Shown here one piece after another: positions 8,420 to 18,086 of a stretch of 64,000 bases of DNA (its first letter is position 1; every line of letters begins with the position of its first letter). A program made the position numbers and the translations under genes. The notes under the pieces are model-generated. The model was not told the origin of the DNA. It saw only the letters and a list, made by a program, of their open reading frames with translations, and made no database searches. Origin of the DNA: Devosia sp. 1566 (GTDB taxonomy: Bacteria; Pseudomonadota; Alphaproteobacteria; Rhizobiales; Devosiaceae); contig NZ_CP034767.1 in NCBI RefSeq assembly GCF_004005995.1, forward strand, positions 1,178,001 through 1,242,000. Direction: 5' to 3'.

Positions 8420-11311
8420 CTACTCCGCCGCCCGCCGCGCCGTGGCCGGCCGCCGCTCCATCACCTGCTTGAGGAATGTACCGGTATGCGAACGCGGGCT
8501 CGCCGCCACCTCTTCGGGCGTGCCTTGCGCCACGATCTCGCCGCCGCCATCGCCCCCCTCGGGGCCCAGGTCGATCACCCAGTCGGCCGTCTTGATCACC
8601 TCGAGATTGTGCTCGATCACCACCACCGTATTGCCGGTATCCACCAGCTCGTGCAGCACATCGAGCAGCTTGGCGACATCATGGAAATGCAGCCCCGTCG
8701 TCGGCTCGTCCAGCATATACAGCGTGCGCCCGGTTGCCCGCTTGGACAGCTCCTTGGATAGCTTGACGCGCTGCGCCTCGCCGCCCGACAGCGTCGTTGC
8801 CGGTTGCCCAACCTTGACATAACCCAGCCCCACCCGCTGCAGCGTGGTGAACTTGTCGCGGATTGTCGGCACCGCGGAAAAGAACTCCACCGCCTCGTCG
8901 ATGGTCATGTCGAGCACATCCGAAATGGACTTGCCCTTGAACTGCACCTCAAGCGTTTCGCGGTTGTAGCGCTTGCCCTTGCACACATCGCAAGTGACAT
9001 AAACATCGGGCAGGAAGTGCATCTCGATCTTGAGCACCCCGTCGCCCTCGCACTTCTCGCAGCGCCCGCCCTTGACGTTGAACGAGAACCGCCCCGGCCC
9101 ATAGCCGCGCGTCTTGGCTTCCGGCAGGCCGGCAAACCATTCGCGTAACGGCGTGAACGCGCCGGTATAGGTCGCCGGATTGGAGCGCGGCGTGCGCCCG
9201 ATGGGGGACTGGTCGATGTCGATGACCTTGTCGAGATGCTCGAGCCCGGTTAGGGATTTGTGCGGCGCCGGCATCACCCGTGCCCCGTTGAGGCGCCGCG
9301 CGATAGCGGTATACATGGTGTCGATCATCAGGGTCGACTTGCCGCCGCCCGACACCCCGGTAATGGCCACGAACATGCCGAGCGGCACATCCACATCCAC
9401 ATCCTTGAGGTTGTTGCCCGTGGCGCCGCGCACCGACAGATACTTGCCGGTCTTGCCCTCGCGGCGCTCCGCCGGAATGGCAATGCCCATGCGGCCCGAC
9501 AGATATTTGCCGGTGAGGCTGTCCTCATGCGCCAGGATCTGGTCGGGCGTGCCTTCGGCCACGATATGGCCGCCATGCACCCCGGCACCCGGGCCGATAT
9601 CGACCACATAGTCGGCCGTCAGGATTGCATCCTCGTCATGCTCCACCACGATCACGGTATTGCCGAGATCGCGCAGCCGCCGCAGCGTATCGAGTAGGCG
9701 CGCATTGTCGCGCTGATGCAGCCCGATCGAGGGCTCGTCGAGCACATACAGCACGCCCGTCAGCCCCGAGCCGATCTGGCTGGCGAGGCGAATGCGCTGC
9801 GATTCCCCACCCGACAGCGTGCCCGAATTGCGCGACATGCTGAGGTAATCGAGTCCCACATCGATCAGGAAGGTCAGCCGGTCCCGGATTTCCTTGAGAA
9901 TGCGCTCGCCGATCTGCTTCTGGCTCGGCGTCAGCTGCGCCATCAACCCGGCAAACCACTCGTCCGAGGCGCGGATCGACATTTCGGTGACCTGCCCGAT
10001 ATGGAGCCCCGCAATCTTTACCGCGAGCGTTTCGGGCTTGAGCCGATACCCGTTGCAGGCCACGCATGGCGCCTGCGACATGTATTTCTCGATCTCCTCG
10101 CGCATCCCCGCGCTTTCGGTTTCCTTGTAGCGTCGCTCAAGGTTGCCGATCACCCCTTCAAAGGGCTTGGTGGTCTTGTATTGCCGCAAGCCGTCGTCAT
10201 AAACGAACTCGATTGCCGTCCGTCCGGTGCCATAGAGCACCGCCTGCCGCACCTCGTCGGGCAGGTCGGCCCAGGCGGTCCCGGTCGAGGCACCGAAATG
10301 CTTGACTACCGCGCTCAGCGTTTGCAGGTAATAGGGCGCCGAAGTCTTGGCCCAGGGCAGCACCGCCCCGTCGCGCAGGCTCAGGCTTGAATCAGGCACG
10401 ACCTGGCCCGGATCGATCTTCTGCTCGGTCCCCAGCCCGTCGCACACCGGGCAGGCACCAAATGGATTGTTGAACGAAAACAGCCGCGGCTCGATCTCGG
10501 CAATGGTGAAGCCGGAAACCGGGCAGGCAAACTTTTCCGAAAAGGTGATCTGGCGCGGCTTGCCGTTCTCATCGGTTTCGTCGGCCAGTTCCACCAACGC
10601 GATGCCGTCGGCGAGCTTGAGCGCCGTTTCAAAGCTTTCCGCCAGGCGCCCGCTGAGGTCGGGGCCCACGACCACCCGGTCGATCACCGCCTCGATATCG
10701 TGCTTGAACTTCTTGTCGAGGGTAGGGGCATCCTCGAGCTCGTAATATTCGCCGTCGATCTTGACGCGCTGGAACCCCTTGCGCCCCAGTTCCGCCAGTT
10801 CCTTCTTGAACTCGCCCTTGCGCCCGCGCGCAATCGGCGCCAGCAGATAAAGCCGCGTGCCCTCGGGCAGCTCCAGCACCCGGTCCACCATTTGCGACAC
10901 GGTCTGGGACTCGATCGGCAGCCCCGTTGCGGGTGAATAAGGAATGCCTACGCGGGCAAACAGCAGGCGCAGGTAATCGTAGATTTCCGTGACCGTGCCC
11001 ACCGTCGAGCGCGGATTGCGCGAGGTGGTTTTCTGCTCGATGGAAATCGCGGGAGACAGCCCCTCGATATGCTCCACATCGGGCTTTTGCATCATTTCGA
11101 GAAACTGCCGCGCATAAGCGGACAGCGACTCCACATAGCGCCGCTGCCCCTCGGCATAGATGGTGTCAAAGGCCAGCGAGGATTTGCCAGAGCCGGACAG
11201 GCCTGTCATCACGATCAGGCTGTCGCGCGGCAGCCGGACATCGATGCCCTTGAGATTGTGTTCGCGCGCGCCGCGCACCACGATTTCACGATTAAGGCTG
11301 GGATTGGGCAT
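8420..11311 (-). CDS. uvrA: Excinuclease ABC subunit UvrA
   Basis: A 963-residue UvrA, the damage-scanning ATPase dimer of nucleotide excision repair. It has two ABC ATPase modules: Walker [10 protein letters not shown] near residue 38 and GVSGGGKST near residue 660, with signature motifs [12 protein letters not shown] and [12 protein letters not shown]. CxxC pairs (CPVCDGLG and CEKCEGDG) are the zinc modules. The ATG at 11311 follows an in-frame GTG at 11314; the ATG is preferred. It is divergent from ssb with an alphaproteobacterial SOS box in the shared upstream region. Confidence 0.98.
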   Translation of the reverse strand: MPNPSLNREIVVRGAREHNLKGIDVRLPRDSLIVMTGLSGSGKSSLAFDTIYAEGQRRYVESLSAYARQFLEMMQKPDVEHIEGLSPAISIEQKTTSRNPRSTVGTVTEIYDYLRLLFARVGIPYSPATGLPIESQTVSQMVDRVLELPEGTRLYLLAPIARGRKGEFKKELAELGRKGFQRVKIDGEYYELEDAPTLDKKFKHDIEAVIDRVVVGPDLSGRLAESFETALKLADGIALVELADETDENGKPRQITFSEKFACPVSGFTIAEIEPRLFSFNNPFGACPVCDGLGTEQKIDPGQVVPDSSLSLRDGAVLPWAKTSAPYYLQTLSAVVKHFGASTGTAWADLPDEVRQAVLYGTGRTAIEFVYDDGLRQYKTTKPFEGVIGNLERRYKETESAGMREEIEKYMSQAPCVACNGYRLKPETLAVKIAGLHIGQVTEMSIRASDEWFAGLMAQLTPSQKQIGERILKEIRDRLTFLIDVGLDYLSMSRNSGTLSGGESQRIRLASQIGSGLTGVLYVLDEPSIGLHQRDNARLLDTLRRLRDLGNTVIVVEHDEDAILTADYVVDIGPGAGVHGGHIVAEGTPDQILAHEDSLTGKYLSGRMGIAIPAERREGKTGKYLSVRGATGNNLKDVDVDVPLGMFVAITGVSGGGKSTLMIDTMYTAIARRLNGARVMPAPHKSLTGLEHLDKVIDIDQSPIGRTPRSNPATYTGAFTPLREWFAGLPEAKTRGYGPGRFSFNVKGGRCEKCEGDGVLKIEMHFLPDVYVTCDVCKGKRYNRETLEVQFKGKSISDVLDMTIDEAVEFFSAVPTIRDKFTTLQRVGLGYVKVGQPATTLSGGEAQRVKLSKELSKRATGRTLYMLDEPTTGLHFHDVAKLLDVLHELVDTGNTVVVIEHNLEVIKTADWVIDLGPEGGDGGGEIVAQGTPEEVAASPRSHTGTFLKQVMERRPATARRAAE

Positions 11312-11771
11312 CACGATCCATGTTCATAAAGGCTGCGCCAGACAGGTGTCGGCATATAACGGCCGGACGGTCGGCGGGAACTCACAAATAGGGGCGCGCC
11401 ACCGGGCAGGCAAGGCAAAGGGCCGGCATGGCGGCCTTGCACCCGCTGTCAACGCGCCCAACAAAGCCCCGGGGTCAGGCGCTCACCCCTTTGGAGCCAC
11501 TCCATCCTGCAGGCCTGCTGACACAGCGTGTCAGTAGCATCCCCATCGCGCACCTCCCGAGCGGCCCCTTCCGCCGTCCTTGACTCGCCCCGCACTGAGA
11601 ACATAAGATGAACGAAGTTAAAGGGCAATCCCCATCTACTGGGGTCCAGCGGTCAGGCGCAGCCGGCACAAACCGGTTCAAAACGCCAAAAAAGGCTGAG
11701 CGGCCGCGGTTTTGGGCGTTAAGTAGAACCCAAGCGGGCCGCAGGCCAAGCAAAGCGAAACGGAGCATGTC
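11312..11771. other. uvrA-ssb divergent regulatory region, no gene
   Basis: This 460-base gap holds the start regions of uvrA and ssb and one SOS box. Reading frames here have no ribosome binding sites or recognisable products and are shadows. Confidence 0.6.
11599..11613. promoter_or_regulatory. LexA (SOS) box
   Basis: GAAC-ATAAGAT-GAAC is a direct repeat with a 7-base gap, the reverse-complement form of the alphaproteobacterial LexA site GTTC-N7-GTTC. It is 159 bases upstream of ssb and 288 upstream of uvrA, so it could regulate either or both. Confidence 0.75.
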
Positions 11772-12275
11772 ATGGCAGGCAGCGTCAACAAGGTCATTCT
11801 GGTAGGCAATCTGGGCAACGACCCCGAAGTGCGCAATCTTCCCAGCGGCGGCAAGGTGGTCAATCTGTCCATCGCCACCTCGGAAAACTGGAAAGACAAG
11901 AACACCGGCGAGCGGCGCGAAAAGACCGAATGGCACCGGGTGGTGATCTTTTCGGAAGGTCTGGCGCGTGTAGCCGAAAGTTACCTCAAAAAGGGCTCCA
12001 AGGTTTACATCGAAGGCCAGCTTCAAACCCGCAAATGGCAGGACCAAAGCGGGCAGGACAAATACTCCACCGAGATTGTGCTGCAGGGCTTCAACTCTAA
12101 CCTTACGCTGCTCGACGGCCGCGGCGAGGGTGAAGGGGCAGGGGGCGGCGAGCCCGGCGGCTTCCGTGGCGCCCGCCAGTCCGACAACAACGGTGGTGGT
12201 GGCGGCGGCCGCCGCCCATCCCCGAGCGCCCCAGCCTTTGAGTCCGGCGGCATGGACGACGACATCCCGTTCTAG
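11772..12275 (+). CDS. ssb: Single-stranded DNA-binding protein
   Basis: A 167-residue SSB. The N-terminal OB fold (residues 3-110) begins [19 protein letters not shown] and contains [15 protein letters not shown] and the [16 protein letters not shown] loop. A glycine-rich linker (about 118-150) leads to the acidic tail MDDDIPF, which recruits repair and replication partners. Its stop codon lies inside the left copy of a 33-bp direct repeat, and an accessory region starts right after it. In related genomes ssb is close to gyrA, which here is 20 kb away. Confidence 0.97.
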   Translation: MAGSVNKVILVGNLGNDPEVRNLPSGGKVVNLSIATSENWKDKNTGERREKTEWHRVVIFSEGLARVAESYLKKGSKVYIEGQLQTRKWQDQSGQDKYSTEIVLQGFNSNLTLLDGRGEGEGAGGGEPGGFRGARQSDNNGGGGGGRRPSPSAPAFESGGMDDDIPF

Positions 12276-12303
12276 AGCCCGGTATCCGGCGGGTGTAAAT
12301 CAA
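12271..12303 (+). repeat. 33-bp direct repeat, copy A, at the ssb stop codon
   Basis: It begins TCTAGAGCCCGGTATCCGGC and ends GTGTAAATCAA. Copy B at 12377-12409 matches about 27 of 33 positions, 106 bp away. In each copy the GTGTAAA segment lies in a 12-base spacer between 5-base inverted arms (GGCGG/CCGCC here). The ssb TAG is inside this copy. Its position at the border of an accessory region suggests an attachment or recombinase-binding site. Confidence 0.6.
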
Positions 12304-12334
12304 GCCGCCACAACACATTGATATCTATCAGGAA

Positions 12335-12362
12335 ATGGCCGCTTTCGAGTGGCCATTTTTGT
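12335..12362 (+). terminator. Probable ssb terminator
   Basis: AATGGCC and GGCCATT form a hairpin followed by TTTTTG. It lies between the two copies of the 33-bp direct repeat. Confidence 0.7.
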
Positions 12363-12376
12363 AAACTAATTCTGGA

Positions 12377-12409
12377 TCTAGAACCCGATATCCGCCGAGT
12401 GTAAACTAA
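12377..12409 (+). repeat. 33-bp direct repeat, copy B
   Basis: It begins TCTAGAACCCGATATCCGCC and ends GTGTAAACTAA. Its arms GCCGA/TCGGC differ from those of copy A but keep the same 12-base spacing, so the inverted structure is preserved although the bases changed. A further TGTAAACTAA occurs at 12360-12369. Confidence 0.6.
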
Positions 12410-12532
12410 ATCGGCGCAAGCGGTTGAATCCAAAGCAGATTCAGCCATCATCAATGTGTTTTAGCATTGCAATTAGACCAAGCCATGCACTCGTGAGAGC
12501 CTGAATGGGAGTTTTCCATTTGAGTTCCGCGC

Positions 12533-13741
12533 ATGCAGTCAAGGCCGATCCGGTTCACCGCCCAGCCGTTCACGTTCCCGTCCACAGGCGAGCGCATCGT
12601 CATTGTTGAAGGACCGCCGCACGGTATCATCTACGAGCCGGCCTCGATCTATATCACCATTAACCTGCGCTCGCATGGGCTGTCGCCGAACACCATGCTC
12701 AAGCAGATGCAGGCGGTCACGATGCTTCTGAACTGGGCAGTCGATAGCAACCTGGATATCGAGCAGCGCATCGGGACCTGTGACCTCTTTCTGGTCGAGG
12801 AAATTCACGCCCTGAAAGAAGCCCTGCGCATGCACACCGGCAACGGGCAGCGTCGCGACCAGGAACTCGTCAGCGCCTCGCATTATACCAATCGCGTTAT
12901 CGCCGTTCGAGATTATGTGGCCTGGCACGTCCAGCGAGTGATCCAGCGCATTCCTGCCAGCGGTGTGCACCGCGTTCTCGAGGCCCGTCGTCGCCTGGAT
13001 GATTTTCAACGCCTAATGACGAGCGACTTGCCGGCGGCACGCATCAGGGAGCGAAATGGGCTGTCGGACGAGATCCAGCAGATATTCTTGGACGCGATAG
13101 TTCCGGGCAGCCTGACGAACCCTTTCAAGCCGCCCTACCAAATCCGGAACTACTGCCTCTTGCTATACTATCATGAGTTTGGATTGCGGCGAGGAGAGCC
13201 CTTGAAGATCAAGGGCGAAGATCTTGCATTGCACGGCACCCACCCCATCCTAATGCTGCGCGACCGCAAGGACGAAATCGAAGATCCCCGGTCGAGGGAG
13301 CCAAGGTTCAAGACCTATGCGCGCGACCTGGCGATGGGGTCAGTTCTCGTCTCGGCTACCAAAAAATGGTTGGCTGACAGATCCAAGAATTACCCGCTAG
13401 CAAAACGGTCGCCCTACCTCTTTCTCTCTCGGACGGGCCGGCCGTTGTCGATGAACACCGTCAACGACATGTTCCTGCTGATGAGGACCAAAGTCCCTGG
13501 ATTGCCGCCTGACTTCACGGTCCACCATACCCGCCACAATGCGAATGACCGCTTTACCGCATTTGCAAAGGAGCAGGGGTGGGATGAAGCGACCACCAAA
13601 CGCAATCGCAACTACATGTTCGGCTGGGCAAAAACGTCGGACCAGGGCGAGAAGTACACCAATCGTAGCACGCGTGAAGATGCCGCCCGGGCGTCGATGG
13701 CAATGCAAGATCGTAGTGTGCGCGGAGGGTTTGCGCCATGA
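12533..13741 (+). CDS. Tyrosine recombinase 1 of a recombinase trio
   Basis: A 402-residue site-specific tyrosine recombinase. An N-terminal SAM-like core-binding region (about 45-160) precedes the catalytic domain. Catalytic positions are visible: Arg 219/220 in FGLRRGEPL, H331-x-x-R334 in VHHTRHNAND, a Trp in MFGW and the nucleophile Tyr375 in EKYTNRS. The ATG at 12533 has no strong ribosome binding site. The stop overlaps the next recombinase by 4 bases (ATGA), so the genes are translationally coupled. Long divergent recombinases in series are typical of Tn554-like, RIT and Gamma-Mobile-Trio elements; the exact family is not decided by eye. Confidence 0.88.
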   Translation: MQSRPIRFTAQPFTFPSTGERIVIVEGPPHGIIYEPASIYITINLRSHGLSPNTMLKQMQAVTMLLNWAVDSNLDIEQRIGTCDLFLVEEIHALKEALRMHTGNGQRRDQELVSASHYTNRVIAVRDYVAWHVQRVIQRIPASGVHRVLEARRRLDDFQRLMTSDLPAARIRERNGLSDEIQQIFLDAIVPGSLTNPFKPPYQIRNYCLLLYYHEFGLRRGEPLKIKGEDLALHGTHPILMLRDRKDEIEDPRSREPRFKTYARDLAMGSVLVSATKKWLADRSKNYPLAKRSPYLFLSRTGRPLSMNTVNDMFLLMRTKVPGLPPDFTVHHTRHNANDRFTAFAKEQGWDEATTKRNRNYMFGWAKTSDQGEKYTNRSTREDAARASMAMQDRSVRGGFAP

Positions 13742-15297
13742 TGAACCCCAACAGCAAGCAGGCCCATGCCGGGTATCGCTCTCAGGGCGTCATCTACGAC
13801 CTGGACAATCTGCCGGTCGATGCAACCACCCAAAAGTGGCGCTTGAACAGTGTCGGCAACCACGTGCTCAATTGGGCGGGTGTACCCTTTACGTCGCCCT
13901 CCATTTTGGATGCAGCGATCGGGTTCATGAAGTCTGTCGTGGCCACACAGGCCCCAGTATCTGCCTTCAATACCTTCCACGCCATCCAGACATTGGATCG
14001 CAGCCCAGCATTCGTGGATGCTGATGAGTCCGACGATGTCATTCCGCTGGTCGCCTTCACCGAATTGCTGCTGGCAGATGCAAATGACACATGGCGTACC
14101 CACTACGTCCGCCAATTTTACAATTGGGCGGCGGATTGGGGTTACCCCAATTTTTCGGCTGAAGTCGCCTTCGAAGCCAACCAAATGCGGATTGGCGGCA
14201 ACGAAAAGGGGCGTGCTGTCCTGTCGGCAGACCCAGAAGCTGGTCCTCTTACCGATCTGGAAATCACGGGCCTATTGAACGCGCTTAAGGCGGCCGAGGA
14301 CTCAGGGTCGCTCAATCCAGATGAAGCGGCCGCCTTGTGGCTGTCGATCGCCCTGGGACCAAACTCCGTGCAGATGTCGACCTTGCGTGAGGAAGACCTC
14401 AAAATCTTCAAAGACGATGGGGGAAAGCCGGCGTTTTTTCACATGGACGTACCGCGCATGAAAAAGGCGGGCCTCGGCCTTAGGGCCGGCTTCCGTAGGC
14501 GGCCGCTGAACACTCAGATTGCTGCGAGCGTCCTTCGTCTCATTCATCACAACGCACGAATGCGGAAGAGCTCGAAGCACGTGCGTGAGAAGATCCGCCC
14601 GATGTTTCCTCGGCCTGCCGTGAGGCACTCGATCGAAGACGGGCCGATGGCTGACTACGCTACCCATATGACCCCACCGGAGTTCACCCGCCTCATAGCC
14701 AGTGCCGTCGACAAACTTAGCGTTATCTCTCACCGCACCGGGCGGCCGCTCAAGGTGACCACTCGGCGCCTGCGCTATACCTTCGCCACTCGCCTGGTGC
14801 GCGAAGGTGTTTCCAAGCGCGAAGTGGCGGATCTGCTCGACCACAGTGACCTGCAGAACGTCCAGGTCTACTTCGACATCAAGTCCGATATCGTCGACAA
14901 TCTCGACAAGGCGATGGCGATGACGCTGGGGCCGCTCGCTCAAGCCTTTATGGGAAAGGTGGTCCAGGGCTCGGACCAGGCCACGCGTGGCACCGATCCC
15001 ACCAGTAAGGTGGCGACGATCGACAAGGAGCGGAACGCCATACGCGAAGTCGGCAGCTGCGGCTCATTCTCGTTCTGTCGCCTGATGGCCCCGATCGCCT
15101 GTTACACCTGCAAAGACTTCCAGCCTTGGATGGACGCACCTCACCACCTGCTGCTCGATGATCTTCTCAAAGATCGTGAGCGCAAGCAGAAGGCTGGTAT
15201 GGACGCCCGTATGGTGTCGATCGCCGACAGCACCATCCTGGCGATCGCCGATGTCATCAACCGAATTGAGGAAGCGACCAGGGAGGCTGGCAAATGA
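13738..15297 (+). CDS. Tyrosine recombinase 2 of the trio, altered catalytic residues
   Basis: A 519-residue recombinase-fold protein starting at the ATGA overlap. The tyrosine box is intact (LLDHSDLQNVQVYFD, Tyr378), as is Arg346 in RRLRYTFAT. The first catalytic Arg position appears to be Asn209 (LGPNSVQMSTL) and the box-II His position reads Arg343. A Cys-rich tail (CGSFSFCRLMAPIACYTC, about residues 440-462) looks like a small zinc-binding element. It may be a structural partner of recombinases 1 and 3 rather than an independent recombinase. A 4-base overlap couples it to the next gene. Confidence 0.85.
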   Translation: MMNPNSKQAHAGYRSQGVIYDLDNLPVDATTQKWRLNSVGNHVLNWAGVPFTSPSILDAAIGFMKSVVATQAPVSAFNTFHAIQTLDRSPAFVDADESDDVIPLVAFTELLLADANDTWRTHYVRQFYNWAADWGYPNFSAEVAFEANQMRIGGNEKGRAVLSADPEAGPLTDLEITGLLNALKAAEDSGSLNPDEAAALWLSIALGPNSVQMSTLREEDLKIFKDDGGKPAFFHMDVPRMKKAGLGLRAGFRRRPLNTQIAASVLRLIHHNARMRKSSKHVREKIRPMFPRPAVRHSIEDGPMADYATHMTPPEFTRLIASAVDKLSVISHRTGRPLKVTTRRLRYTFATRLVREGVSKREVADLLDHSDLQNVQVYFDIKSDIVDNLDKAMAMTLGPLAQAFMGKVVQGSDQATRGTDPTSKVATIDKERNAIREVGSCGSFSFCRLMAPIACYTCKDFQPWMDAPHHLLLDDLLKDRERKQKAGMDARMVSIADSTILAIADVINRIEEATREAGK

Positions 15298-17264
15298 ATG
15301 TCATCATCCTTCCGTCAGCTCGCGAGCGGGATGCCCGTACAAATCTAACCGCATTCATCGACAAAGCCCGGCAAAGTGGCGCATTCGGTCCTGTCGTCTT
15401 CCAAGAAGCGGTGTGGGAAGCCGTCGCTCTTCGCACCAAAAAGCGTGTGACGGCCGGTAAGGTATCAGAGGGTTTGCACTTCCTGACCAATGGCGGTGGC
15501 AAGGGTGCCGGCGCTCCGGTACCATTCCCGGAACCGTTCGGCGCGTTCGTCAAAGCTGTGGTCAGGATGCGGGAGACATGGACGCCGACGGCGATCGAGA
15601 ACCATCGCGTCTTAATCCGCGCTTGCCGGTACCTGCTCCCGGAGTTGGAGCAGTTCGGCTATGACCCCACATACCTGATCGCAGATCATTTCGATGCAGC
15701 CGCCCGGCGAGCACTGGAACAGTTGTCACCTTTGACGGCGTACGGCACCGGCAAGGCCTTGGCTCACGTGGCGACGATCGTCTCGCAATACAACCTGGCG
15801 CGTGTTCGCATCGACTGGTCCAATACCATCCGCCGCCCTCATAGTCAGGACCGTGTGAGCGATGAAGCGGTGGCGACCCGTACCAAACGCCTGCCCACGC
15901 AGGCGGCGCTGGATGCGCTTCCGACAATAGCTAATCTGGTCGCGGAAGATCGTGACATCCTCCGCATGCGCGCCATCGAGCTTCTGGTCTGTGGGGGATG
16001 GCGTATCAACGAGTTGCTTAACCTGCCTCTCGATTGCGAGGTGGAGGAGGCAACACTGAAGCACGGCCGGCCATCCGAAAACGACGACGGTTCACCGGGC
16101 GTCCGGTACGGCATCCGCTACAAGGCGGAGAAAGGCTTCAGCTGGACTATCAAGTGGATACCGACCGGAATGGTCGACGTTGCTCGCCGAGCTGTCGCTG
16201 ACATCACCAGGATCACCCAGCCGGTGCGGGACGATGCCCTATGGATGCTGGATAACCCTGACTCCATCAATATTCCCGAGCTGCACCGAGATCCGGAACG
16301 GTTGATCAAAACCAAGGAATTTGAAGCCATCACGGGCCTCAAATCTCAGTTTTTTGGAGATCGCAGCGTTCCTATCTTCAAGACCGGAGGGCCTCGGGGG
16401 GAAGTGGCTGCGAAGGCAGGCGACATCATCAAAGCGCTCCTGCGCGAGAGCCCGATCGCTCAAGGAGAATATCCCGCTCACAAGTACCTCTTCCTGATCC
16501 GAGAAAACGGCATGCACGCGCAGCGTGGAGCCCTTCCCGGAACGGTCCGACACCTGACCGACGCGATGATCTCGAACTTCATAGTCGGCAGCGCCGGGGT
16601 GAGGAATGTGTTCGAACGCTTCGGCATGTTCGAATCCGACGGGTCGCCGATCAGGGTGACGTCGCATCAGTTTCGGCACTGGCTCAACACCCTGGCGCAG
16701 GAAGGCGGGATGAGCCAGGAGCTGATCGCGCGCTGGTCGGGACGGAAGGACATGGCACAGAACGCGGCATACGATCATATGACCGGGCGCCAGCTGGCCG
16801 AACAGGTTCGAGCGATGGCCGACAGCGGTCGGGTCCATGGCCACCTCATCCAAGTCGGCGAAGGCTTGCCGCCGGCCGACCGCAAGGACTTCCTGGCAAC
16901 GCAGCTCGCGACCGCGCACGTCACCGATCTCGGTCTATGCTCTCATGATTGGGGGCTCGCTCCGTGCCCGGTGCATGGGGATTGCGCGAGCTGCGGTGAG
17001 CACCTGATCGACAAGGGAAACGAACTCCAGAAGCAGGCGGCGATTGATCTGCTTGCCGATGTCGAAGGTCTGATTGCGGTGTCGGTGGTGGAGGCTGAAG
17101 ACGGGACCTATGGTGCGAACCGATGGTTGGACGCGCACGTGCGACAGCGTAATGATCTGAAAGCTGTGTTGGCGGTGCACGAAGATCAGTCCATCCCAGA
17201 CGGCACACTGGTGCATTTGGGTCAGCAGGCGGCCGAACCGGTAGAACGGACGAGTGGCAGGTAA
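15294..17264 (+). CDS. Tyrosine recombinase 3 of the trio, with zinc-like tail
   Basis: A 656-residue recombinase starting inside the preceding stop (ATGA). The catalytic set is complete: Arg237 in GGWRINELL, H458-Q-F-R461 in SHQFRHWLNTL, Trp in ARWSGRKDM and Tyr493 in AAYDHMTG. Past the catalytic domain, C549, H551, C558, H561, C564 and C567 form a compact C/H cluster (CSHDWGLAPCPVHGDCASC) of the kind seen in large Tn554-like recombinases. At 656 residues it is much longer than phage integrases (about 350-400), owing to the N-terminal and mid-domain extensions. Confidence 0.88.
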   Translation: MNVIILPSARERDARTNLTAFIDKARQSGAFGPVVFQEAVWEAVALRTKKRVTAGKVSEGLHFLTNGGGKGAGAPVPFPEPFGAFVKAVVRMRETWTPTAIENHRVLIRACRYLLPELEQFGYDPTYLIADHFDAAARRALEQLSPLTAYGTGKALAHVATIVSQYNLARVRIDWSNTIRRPHSQDRVSDEAVATRTKRLPTQAALDALPTIANLVAEDRDILRMRAIELLVCGGWRINELLNLPLDCEVEEATLKHGRPSENDDGSPGVRYGIRYKAEKGFSWTIKWIPTGMVDVARRAVADITRITQPVRDDALWMLDNPDSINIPELHRDPERLIKTKEFEAITGLKSQFFGDRSVPIFKTGGPRGEVAAKAGDIIKALLRESPIAQGEYPAHKYLFLIRENGMHAQRGALPGTVRHLTDAMISNFIVGSAGVRNVFERFGMFESDGSPIRVTSHQFRHWLNTLAQEGGMSQELIARWSGRKDMAQNAAYDHMTGRQLAEQVRAMADSGRVHGHLIQVGEGLPPADRKDFLATQLATAHVTDLGLCSHDWGLAPCPVHGDCASCGEHLIDKGNELQKQAAIDLLADVEGLIAVSVVEAEDGTYGANRWLDAHVRQRNDLKAVLAVHEDQSIPDGTLVHLGQQAAEPVERTSGR

Positions 17265-17477
17265 AATATTCTATCCACTGTATTCCCAGGCATTCCCGGA
17301 ATTCGGCAAGCCTTACAGAAATTGCCTTTTAATGACAATCACTTACGTTGCAGGCGGCTCATAGTGAAGTCACGATGTCGGTGGGCGGCGGTTGCCCCCG
17401 TCGTGTCGGCATGCGCTGCCAGGCTCGTTGAGTGATCTTCGGGGACGGCATCGGCTATCCTTAAGGTACGTGAATTC
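17265..17477. other. Gap within the recombinase module
   Basis: The only untranslated break in the six-gene module, 213 bases. No terminator hairpin or clear promoter is visible. It may hold a second start of transcription for the downstream small proteins and helicase. Confidence 0.4.
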
Positions 17478-18086
17478 ATGCTGGAATCCGTCCTGCAATC
17501 CATTCGGGTCAGACCTTCGTTAAAGGTATCGCTCTATGCATCCCATAGAAGTGGGAGCCGATCCTTGGCCAAGCCGATGTCGAAAGTAGCGTTGCGCAAC
17601 GCCGAGGGACCGAAGCTACGGGTCGCCGGGCGCCGGCGCATCACCGACTACGACATGAGGACGATCGTGCAGATCGTGCGCAATTGGCCTGCTGCTCCAA
17701 TAACGTGGGAACTCATTGTCGAAAAGGTGGAGCGTGAACTCGCTGTCGCCGATCCGGAAGGAAAAAAATCAGGTCTGGGCGGTTGGACCCGCCAAGGCCT
17801 CTCCCGCCGGCCTGCAATCAAGAAAGCCTATCTCGAGCGACGGACGGAATTGGCGATCGAGGTCGAGCGCGTCAAGAAAAACCCAGCGCGAAACCGGGAT
17901 CCTGAGATCGTCGTCTTGCGCCGAGAGCGAGACGCCCTCAAGATCGAGAATGCCCAGCTAATCGAGCAGATCCAGCAGTACCGGCAGCGCATTGCCTTCA
18001 TGACGCATAACGCTGCAGTAGGGAAGCCGCCGGACCAGCTCGAGCAACCCCTCAAGAAGAAGATGCATCGCAGAGGCCTGGATTGA
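17478..18086 (+). CDS. Coiled-coil accessory protein of the recombinase module (TnpC/GmtX-like role)
   Basis: A 202-residue basic protein. The middle part (about 55-130) is helical with a DNA-binding look (WTRQGLSRRPAIKKAYLERR). A coiled coil follows (VVLRRERDALKIENAQLIEQ, about 155-185) and the tail is Lys/Arg-rich. Small HTH plus coiled-coil proteins accompany the recombinases of Tn554 (TnpC) and related trios; this placement is by analogy of size, position and architecture. The ATG at 17478 has an AAGG 11 bases upstream; an alternative ATG lies at 17577. The stop overlaps the next start (TTGA). Confidence 0.65.
   Translation: MLESVLQSIRVRPSLKVSLYASHRSGSRSLAKPMSKVALRNAEGPKLRVAGRRRITDYDMRTIVQIVRNWPAAPITWELIVEKVERELAVADPEGKKSGLGGWTRQGLSRRPAIKKAYLERRTELAIEVERVKKNPARNRDPEIVVLRRERDALKIENAQLIEQIQQYRQRIAFMTHNAAVGKPPDQLEQPLKKKMHRRGLD

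Noticed and set aside
11475..12047. A 190-residue frame antisense to ssb
   Set aside because: It lies over the conserved SSB OB-fold coding sequence and the SOS region without a ribosome site.
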